From Leptolyngbya sp. SIOISBB (lineage in GTDB: Bacteria; Cyanobacteriota; Cyanobacteriia; Phormidesmidales; Phormidesmidaceae): 64,000 nucleotides of DNA. The stretch is taken from NCBI GenBank assembly GCA_010671905.1, contig JAAHII010000001.1:2976001-3040000 (forward strand). Direction: 5' to 3'. Of this stretch, positions 57,686 to 64,000 are shown one piece after another (position 1 is the first letter of the stretch; every line of letters begins with the position of its first letter). Below the pieces are notes generated by a model, which was not told the DNA's origin, ran no database searches, and worked only from the letters and a program-made list of their open reading frames with translations. Made by a program: the position numbers and the translations under genes.

Positions 57686-57771
57686 GAAGATAAATGCAGT
57701 ACAATGCATGTTCCTTATTAGCGGAATGACACAATACATCGAAGTTTTTTTGAGTGCCAGTAAAAAAGCCT

Positions 57772-58308
57772 CTACAAACTATCGAGCAATTCAACAGTAG
57801 AGTCAATCCAATGTGAAGCGATTTCAACCAAGCTGAGGACGATCACAGATGACTGAACAAAAATGCCTGATAATGCCATCTGGAATACAATTTCAGTGTT
57901 AATTTCGACGTCTACAATCTTTGATTTATTGGTCTTCTGGCAGGTCTCTGCCAGTGTTGTATCTAATTTGACGAGTAGCTCCAATTCTCGTTGGGCTTGT
58001 TGAGACCCGGTCAGTCGGTGATACCGGGCACCCACCCTCGCAATTAATTGTCGTCGGGCGGCCCAGATCAGTGGTAACAGCATTTCTTTGAATGGCAGCG
58101 ATCGCGACTCGGGGCCAAAATACTGCTCTAGTCGATGAGTCTCCCATTCATTGGGTTGCGTCTGTTGAGCAACTTGGCGGGTGATCGCGAGCAAATCTGC
58201 ATTGGAACAGTGATGAGCCGCAGCGAAATAATTGGAGGGAGTAGGGGCGATCGCGCCCAAAGGAAATCTGGAAAATTGTTCACAGGGGCAAGCGGCAAGG
58301 GCTTTCAT
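57772..58308 (-). CDS. Protein of unknown function between tpsA and tpsB
   Basis: A 178-residue frame from ATG 58308; an earlier start at 58386 is possible. It begins MKALAACPCEQFSRFPLG, with a Cys pair. A helical middle (PLIWAARRQLIARVGARYHRLTGSQQAQRELELLVKLDTTLAE) and a hydrophobic segment (VFQMALSGIFVQSSVIVLSLVEIASHWI) near the end suggest a membrane-associated protein. No family is recognised and no strong Shine-Dalgarno is seen, but the frame is long and sits in a gene run on one strand. Confidence 0.5.
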   Translation of the reverse strand: MKALAACPCEQFSRFPLGAIAPTPSNYFAAAHHCSNADLLAITRQVAQQTQPNEWETHRLEQYFGPESRSLPFKEMLLPLIWAARRQLIARVGARYHRLTGSQQAQRELELLVKLDTTLAETCQKTNKSKIVDVEINTEIVFQMALSGIFVQSSVIVLSLVEIASHWIDSTVELLDSL

Positions 58309-58426
58309 GACGTACCTATGACTGAACGTTAGTCCTACAGTAGGCTGAGGTTTCCGTGGTTTCACCCAGGTAACCTGCAAAGTCATCCAGCGATTTGCGC
58401 TGAGTCCATTTCACTTTTCGGCAATG

Positions 58427-61400
58427 CTATGAGCACTCATGACTTAGCACCAGCCGACCGTCATTGAGTTCATAAACACCTGTGGGTTCTAAGATAGAAC
58501 GGCTCGATTGCCCAACCGAGTCTTGAGCTGGCTGGGCTACCGGGCCATCAATGCCCCGCACCTCGTTTGTTGGAAACCCAGCAGGCCCCTCATTTCCCGG
58601 CTGCTGCGGTAAACCTTCGCCCCCAGTTACCACAAAAGAACTGTCGGTCTCGTCAGCACGGGCAATGCAGCTGCCCGCCGTGAGCGCAGCGGTATCCACA
58701 ATATTTTCGTCAAAGTCGGACAGGTTGTTTTCAATGAAACCGGTATCGAGCACGTTGAAGTTGACGGTGCCGGTGATACCTAGCTCGGAACTAGCAGTAA
58801 TGTCGCTGAGGGGGGTGCGCCGGGTCCTGGGCTCAATGCCGAACACGCCACTAGCATTGATGGTGACGTTGCCACCTGACCCCTCAAAGGCGTCGGCAGC
58901 GATGTCGCTGTTTTCTTCAGGGATAGCAACGATGAAAGACGCAGAGATGTTGATGTTGCCCCCATTGCCCCTCGCCTGCTCGGTACCCGCAGAGGCAGAA
59001 ATCAGGCTACCGTTCCGTAGCAGGAGTAAGTCGGTCAGATTTAGCGTAATGTTGCCCCCATCCACCGCCGCCGACTCAGCAATGATTTGACCACCATTAT
59101 CGAGCACTAGACGTGGGGTATTTCCTAGCTCGCCAATGATAATGTTGCCAGCAGCCCCCGTAGTGACAGATCGCACCGAAAGTGAGCTTTGGGGAGTGAA
59201 CATTAGGTCAAGTACAGGACTTTGGGTTGCACGAACTGCAAAGGTTGGATCATTGCCGGAGATCAGAAGGCTGTCCTTGGCATCGATACGAATTGAACCC
59301 GCTGAACCACTTCCGAAGCTACTCGCAATTACCTGCCCTCCGTTGATAATAGACAATCGGTTCAGGGAAAGTATGATGCTACCGCTAGGAGTGACAAAGG
59401 TACTTGCAAAAAGAGAAGCGCCATCTTCAATCTGCAAGTTAGGAGTTGTAATGTGAATGTCCCCCCCCTCTCCGGTAAAAGATACGCTGGCACTATTAAT
59501 ATTGCTGGAGCTGCCAGAAGAACTTGTTCCCTTTATAAGAACTCGCTCTCTAGCTTGAATCACCACATTTCCTGCTCTTCCTTGGCCTAGGGTAGAAGTC
59601 CCTATTTCTCCCCCATTGGTTAACTCCAATGTATTAGACATAATTTTGATATTGCCACCATTTCCTACTGCATCTGGGAAAACGCCACTACTAACATTTG
59701 CATCATCAAAGCGGGCCGTTTCGCTAATGGTCATATTCACATTCCCCGCATTCCCGATGCCAAACGTTGAGGCAGTAAGGTTTGCACCATTGGTGACTTC
59801 GAGATTGCTTGCAGAAAGGGTGACGGTACCGCCATTGCCTTCTCCACTGGCGCGAATTGTGCTGAATACGCCACTGGGAGTGCCGGTGACTGGGTTAACC
59901 CCCTCCAAGCGGGCCGTTTCACTAATGGTCAAATGCACATTCCCCGCATTCCCGATGCCAGCCGTTAAAGCAGATAGGTTCGCGCCATTGGTGACTTCGA
60001 GATTGTTTGCAGAAAGGGTGACGGTACCGCCATTACCTTCTCCATTGACTTCGATACTGCTGAATACGCCACTGGGAGTGCCGGTGACTGGGTTAACCCC
60101 ATCAAAGTGAGCGGTTTCGCTAATGGTCAAATGCACATTCCCTGCATTCCCCATCCCAGCTGTTAAAGCAGATAGATTCGCGCCATTGGTGACTTCGAGA
60201 TTGCTTGCAGAAAGGGTGACGGTACCGCCATTGCCTTCGCCACTGGCGTTAATTGTGCTGAATGCGCCACTGGGAGTGCCGGTGACTGGGTTAACCCCAT
60301 CCAAGCGAGCGGTTTCGCTAATGGTTACATTCACGTCACCCGCATCTCCACTGCCAAACGTTGAGGCAGTTAGAACAGCCCCATTGGTGACTTCAAGATT
60401 ATTCGCAGAAAGGGTAACGGTACCGCCATTGCCTTCGCCACTGGCGTTAATTGTGCTGAATGCGCCACTGGGGTTGCCTGTAAGTGGGTTAACTCCATCA
60501 AAGCGAGCAGTTTCGTTGATGCTCAAATGCACATCACCCGCATCTCCTATCCCAGCGGTCAAAGCGGATAGATTTGCCCCATTGGTGACTTCAAGATTGT
60601 TCGCAGAAAGGGTGACGGTACCGCCATTGCCTGTAGCACCAGACATGACATTACTCCTAATACCAGTGTTGCCGCCATCGAAATAAGCTGTCTCATGCAC
60701 AACTACAAACACGTGGCCTGCATCTTCCGACCCAATAGTTGACGAATTGAGTTGTGCCCCATTAGCGAGCTCCAAATTGGTAGCTATCACCCGAATATCA
60801 CCACCTTTACTGATGGCAGTGGGCGGAGTTCCAGTAACTACCCCCGTAGGCCTACCATTAGGGCTGTCGAGACGCAGGGTTCCTCCTGCTAGTAAGGTGA
60901 TGTCGCTCCCTGACTCTCCTAAAGACAACGTGGTAATACCACTATCAATAATGCTGATGTGGTTGCGAGCATCAAGAACGACCTCGCCTCCCCCAAAAGC
61001 TGCTGCCACAATTCCACTAAACCCATTGGTGTTGGGACGCCGGCTTTCAATCAAAATGTTGCCGCCAGCAATTTGATTATTTGGCTGGTATTGATTGGTT
61101 AGTAGCACTAGTCCATTGCGAGAATTAACAAATACGGTTCCGATCATAATGTCGGCACTAGTTGGAGCAGCCGTGACAAAAGCATCCCCTTCAAATTCAT
61201 CAACGGTGTTGTTATTAAAGCCTGTCAGGAGATCAAGCGGTGGTTCCCCCAAAGCTTCCGGTGACACTCCTGCCCGCACATCTAAAGTCGGCTGAGCCCC
61301 CCCATCAACCTGCACCACGGTACCATCCGACAGTGTGATGTCCTCTCGTAGAAAGTCGATATCCAGGTCTCCGGCATCGGGATCGGTAATCGTTGCTGTA

Positions 61401-62443
61401 CCCAAGTTGACCGAGCCTCCGGCCAGAATGTGCAGAGAAGATCCTTCATACTCATCAATCACAACATCATTGAAGGTGCGAATGATGGGGTCAACAGGAC
61501 TGAAGAGATCGCCCACTTCTCCATCCAGCGTTTCAACTTGAAAGCTACCCGCACTCCAGTAATGGGCGTCGCCACCGACAGGATTTGCCGATCGCAGCAC
61601 CATATCCCCATAGCTATACAACCCACTATCGGGATGACTCAGCGCTACGATATCCACCTGCTCATTGCCCTGCACCAGCAGATCACCCCCCGCAAAACCG
61701 ATAAACGGCACCTCCGCCGTATCGCGAATCTGCACCGTGTCGAGACCCAGCAAAGTCAAGTCACCCCCCGCTGCCACTTGCCCTTGCAAGTCCAGGTTGT
61801 TCGCTGCCAAGGTCAGGTCACCTTGGGCAGCTAGCTGTCCGCGATTCGTAATATCGCCAGAGTCCTCATTCAGGTAATTGGTAAACACAATGCCGGGGTC
61901 TACCGTCAGCAGGCTGTTCTGCTCCGGATCCGTCGCGCTGAAGACACCATCACCTAGCGGAATGGCATCCGCCGTCGTCCCATAAAACGACCCGGCGACA
62001 TCCAGCGTGGCGTCGGGGCCGAATACAATACCGTTGGGGTTCAGCAGAAACAGATCCGCTAGGCCAGCAACGCCAAGGGTGCCCAAAATATTCGATGGGT
62101 CGCCGCCTGTAACCCGGCTTAGGATATTTTCAATGCCGAGAGGGTTGGCAAAGTAAACTCGCTGCCCCTCACCCACATTGAAATCTTGAAAGCTATGGAA
62201 GAGGTTGCCACCCCGCTTTGCTCCCCCCTCAATCAAAGTGGTTTGCAGTCCATCAACCAAACCATCAGTCAAGAGTGAGCCCTCGCCCCCTAGGCTGTCG
62301 TCTGGCAGAAGTTGTGCTACTGCCCCCTGCTCTATGAATAGAGATGCGATGGTAGCGATGAACAGCCCCTGTAATAGCTGCCGAGAAGCAGTGCTTGACC
62401 TTCGTCTTTCCGCTGCGATCGCGGTTTGCTGATAAATGCTCAC
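58427..62443 (-). CDS. Two-partner-secretion exoprotein TpsA, copy 3 (1338 residues)
   Basis: An intact exoprotein with a signal peptide (LLQGLFIATIASLFIEQGAVAQ) and the TPS domain (NLFHSFQDFNVGEGQRVYFANP, ILSRVTGGDPSNILGTLG, LNPNGIVFGPDATLDVAGSF). A beta-helix follows with a tandem array around residues 585-915 of NLEVTNGANLSALTAG...SGAFSTINASG units, and the tail is GSCIARADETDSSFVVTGGEGLPQQPGN...GVYELNDGRLVLSHECS. It heads the minus-strand run with TpsB and the signalling genes. Its TPS domain is very close to copies 1 and 2, which face it, so duplication or gene conversion has acted. Confidence 0.93.
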   Translation of the reverse strand: MSIYQQTAIAAERRRSSTASRQLLQGLFIATIASLFIEQGAVAQLLPDDSLGGEGSLLTDGLVDGLQTTLIEGGAKRGGNLFHSFQDFNVGEGQRVYFANPLGIENILSRVTGGDPSNILGTLGVAGLADLFLLNPNGIVFGPDATLDVAGSFYGTTADAIPLGDGVFSATDPEQNSLLTVDPGIVFTNYLNEDSGDITNRGQLAAQGDLTLAANNLDLQGQVAAGGDLTLLGLDTVQIRDTAEVPFIGFAGGDLLVQGNEQVDIVALSHPDSGLYSYGDMVLRSANPVGGDAHYWSAGSFQVETLDGEVGDLFSPVDPIIRTFNDVVIDEYEGSSLHILAGGSVNLGTATITDPDAGDLDIDFLREDITLSDGTVVQVDGGAQPTLDVRAGVSPEALGEPPLDLLTGFNNNTVDEFEGDAFVTAAPTSADIMIGTVFVNSRNGLVLLTNQYQPNNQIAGGNILIESRRPNTNGFSGIVAAAFGGGEVVLDARNHISIIDSGITTLSLGESGSDITLLAGGTLRLDSPNGRPTGVVTGTPPTAISKGGDIRVIATNLELANGAQLNSSTIGSEDAGHVFVVVHETAYFDGGNTGIRSNVMSGATGNGGTVTLSANNLEVTNGANLSALTAGIGDAGDVHLSINETARFDGVNPLTGNPSGAFSTINASGEGNGGTVTLSANNLEVTNGAVLTASTFGSGDAGDVNVTISETARLDGVNPVTGTPSGAFSTINASGEGNGGTVTLSASNLEVTNGANLSALTAGMGNAGNVHLTISETAHFDGVNPVTGTPSGVFSSIEVNGEGNGGTVTLSANNLEVTNGANLSALTAGIGNAGNVHLTISETARLEGVNPVTGTPSGVFSTIRASGEGNGGTVTLSASNLEVTNGANLTASTFGIGNAGNVNMTISETARFDDANVSSGVFPDAVGNGGNIKIMSNTLELTNGGEIGTSTLGQGRAGNVVIQARERVLIKGTSSSGSSSNINSASVSFTGEGGDIHITTPNLQIEDGASLFASTFVTPSGSIILSLNRLSIINGGQVIASSFGSGSAGSIRIDAKDSLLISGNDPTFAVRATQSPVLDLMFTPQSSLSVRSVTTGAAGNIIIGELGNTPRLVLDNGGQIIAESAAVDGGNITLNLTDLLLLRNGSLISASAGTEQARGNGGNINISASFIVAIPEENSDIAADAFEGSGGNVTINASGVFGIEPRTRRTPLSDITASSELGITGTVNFNVLDTGFIENNLSDFDENIVDTAALTAGSCIARADETDSSFVVTGGEGLPQQPGNEGPAGFPTNEVRGIDGPVAQPAQDSVGQSSRSILEPTGVYELNDGRLVLSHECS
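59700..60690 (-). repeat. Five tandem 198-bp in-frame units within TpsA copy 3
   Basis: The landmark CCATTGGTGACTTC recurs about every 198 bases (near 59787, 59985, 60183, 60381 and 60579), i.e. 66 codons. The units encode one large turn of the beta-helix with the consensus NLEVTNGANLSALTAG and SGAFSTINASGEGNGG. Units are closely similar at the DNA level. Confidence 0.9.
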
Positions 62444-62817
62444 GCTACGGATGCCTACAAAATCATCAAGTTGGCTTCATCATATGCTGATGTTTCTAGC
62501 CTGATGCTAAGGGTTCAATAAGCTTTAATACCAAAAGCCTTCATTCCCTACTTTGATGGCTCTCATCCCTGCTGAAAAAAGCAACTAACCACACTGTGTA
62601 GTTTTCTGAAAAAGAGTCTCAGAATCCCGAAGCCAAGACTACAGAAAGACAACAAATCTTTTTTAGTCGTAACCCCTACTGTGTCAATTAAGCACTGACA
62701 AACAAGTAATCACTGCCGTTTTAAGAGTGCTTAAGAGCGCTCGTTATTGCTTGATGATTGCTCGAGATTTACGCATATCCCCCTGCTTTTTCTTCTTCAC
62801 TTCTGGAGCTAAATACT
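62444..62817. other. Divergent intergenic region, 374 bp
   Basis: It lies between TpsA copy 3 (leftward) and the secreted protease (rightward), is AT-rich, and should hold both promoters. GGAG at 62804-62807 may serve the protease. No other feature is visible. Confidence 0.45.
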
Positions 62818-64000
62818 ATGACCTTTCAACTTCCAGCTCGAATTTGTGTCTCTTATCGCCGTTTAGCAGTTTCCAGCTTGATTGCCCTACAAGCTGCAGT
62901 TATTGGCACCACTGTGAGCGAGTTTGTAGCAACCCAACCTCAGCTCTCCAATACTCGGGTTGCATTTGCCCAAGGTAATCAAGTTCTTGCTGCCGAAGAA
63001 GCTACGGTCTATATCGAAACTGACCAAGGCAGCGGTAGTGGCGTAATTATTGACCCCAGTGGTTTTGGTAGTGACTAATGCTCATGTTTTTGGAAGGATC
63101 GCGTCAGCTCAGCATCATGCGCCAAGGCCACCGATACAACGCCAGTGTTGTTTCTATGGGAGACTCTCGCTGCTTAGACTTAGCCCTTATCCAGATAGAA
63201 GGGGTTCAAAATTTGCCTACAGTTTCCTTCGGGGACACCGACAGTATTTATAAGACGCAAGCTATCTATGCAATTGGGTTTCCGTTTGGGAACGGCATAT
63301 CCCCAGTTGAGGCAACCATTACTCGCGGAATCGTCAGCAATATTCACTCAGAAATTGGTCGTGTTCAGCTTGATGGCCCCATCAATCCTGGGAACTCTGG
63401 GGGACCTGTTGTCAATGACAACGGCGATCTGATTGGAATAGCGACATCAGGTAGAGGCAACGACGTCAATTTTGCAGTATCCGTCGATAAAGTAATCGCC
63501 TTTGTTGAAGCTTATCAAAACGGCATTTTCGTACCTGCTGAAATCATGGTGGGTAGCCAGCCCGATGATGGTTCTCTATCTGAAAACATAAGCTTTGACG
63601 GCAGAGGGATTCAGGGTCTGTTTCAAAACCAAGATAGTCGATTCTGCGGTGATGGGAGTCTGGCTGATCTCTATACCTTTGAAGCCAAAGCAGGCGAGAG
63701 CATCATGCTCGATATGATTAGTCAGGATCTGGGCAGTTTCCTATTTCTCTTTGCTCCGAATGGCAATCTCATTGCTAGATCTGGTAATCAGGATCGAAAT
63801 CAAGCCGCAGTTATTCTAGAGAAATTACCTCAGACAGGTACCTATACCGTGGTTGCCAATGCCGCTGCCCAGGGCCAAACTGGCCATTATCAACTACAAG
63901 GAACTCAACCGATACTTGTAGAAAACGGTGCTATCTACAGCAGCGATCGCCCCTGCTTTGAGGATGGTCAACGTTGCCTGAGCTATCAATTTCAAGGCTC
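62818..64000 (+). pseudogene. Secreted trypsin-like (HtrA-type) serine protease with a PPC-like domain, frameshifted and cut by the window edge
   Basis: A signal peptide ending RVAFAQ is followed by a trypsin-like domain: His in LVVTNAHV, Asp in SRCLDLALIQIEG and Ser in GPINPGNSGGPVV. A PPC-like beta domain comes after it (ADLYTFEAKAGESIMLDM...GTYTVVANAAAQGQTGHYQLQG). Two T insertions break the frame: T4 at 63063-63066 (expected T3) and T5 at 63087-63091 (expected T4). Removing one T from each gives a continuous protein of at least 390 residues to the edge. HtrA proteases act on damaged or surface proteins; adjacency to the TPS genes suggests maturation of exoproteins, an inference. As in the other disrupted genes, errors cannot be excluded. 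Confidence 0.85.

Noticed and set aside
59700-60690. CRISPR array
   Set aside because: Units are 198 bp, in frame and nearly identical throughout, with no alternating repeats and spacers and no cas genes.

Overview
The window looks like chromosomal DNA of a filamentous, Leptolyngbya-like cyanobacterium. The evidence is the frequent HIP1 octamer GCGATCGC, a cyanobacterial-type CrtD carotenoid desaturase, SLH/OprB-type (Som) porins, a ComFB protein, pentapeptide-repeat proteins, DUF928, CHASE2 signalling and large two-partner-secretion exoproteins. The genus is an inference from gene content.

Layout. 0-12.3 kb holds housekeeping and envelope genes: a cut-off DUF1622-like protein, a YihY/BrkB membrane protein, ComFB, a JAMM peptidase, a frameshifted small secreted protein, MurF, a cytosine-permease-like transporter, a DEDDh exonuclease with an extra C-terminal domain, an RmlD-like reductase, a membrane pentapeptide protein and an O-antigen-ligase-like protein. 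12.3-29.5 kb holds CrtD, several cyanobacterial unknowns, a multicopper oxidase, a second pentapeptide protein, CutA, a nitrilase-family amidase, an ABC-2 permease, a chorismate-utilising enzyme overlapping an EcfT gene, Der and a J-domain protein. 29.5-39.6 kb holds an ArnT-like glycosyltransferase, an Rrf2 regulator-cysK pair, two tandem porins (one frameshifted), pterin carbinolamine dehydratase, a probable structured RNA, nadC and a DUF2237 protein.

39.8-64 kb is accessory in character. tRNA-Cys is followed by three TTGGGGTAA repeats and a tyrosine integrase, then two plus-strand TpsA exoproteins (the first frameshifted twice). Facing them is a minus-strand run: a third TpsA, an unknown protein, the TpsB outer-membrane transporter, a degenerate histidine kinase, a LuxR-type response regulator, a CHASE2 histidine kinase, a small membrane protein and a DUF928 protein. 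A frameshifted trypsin-like protease runs off the right edge. The arrangement suggests one adhesin/secretion module with its own signalling system, possibly carried on a tRNA-Cys island.

Three things stand out. (1) A compact set of inverted repeats ending in a terminator lies at 37.92-38.21 kb, with a perfect Shine-Dalgarno and a 23-codon reading frame: a candidate leader or non-coding RNA. (2) A roughly 135-bp intergenic repeat occurs three times. (3) Six one-base indels in homopolymer runs disrupt four genes, all for exported proteins. They may be sequencing errors, decay or phase variation; the sequence alone cannot decide.
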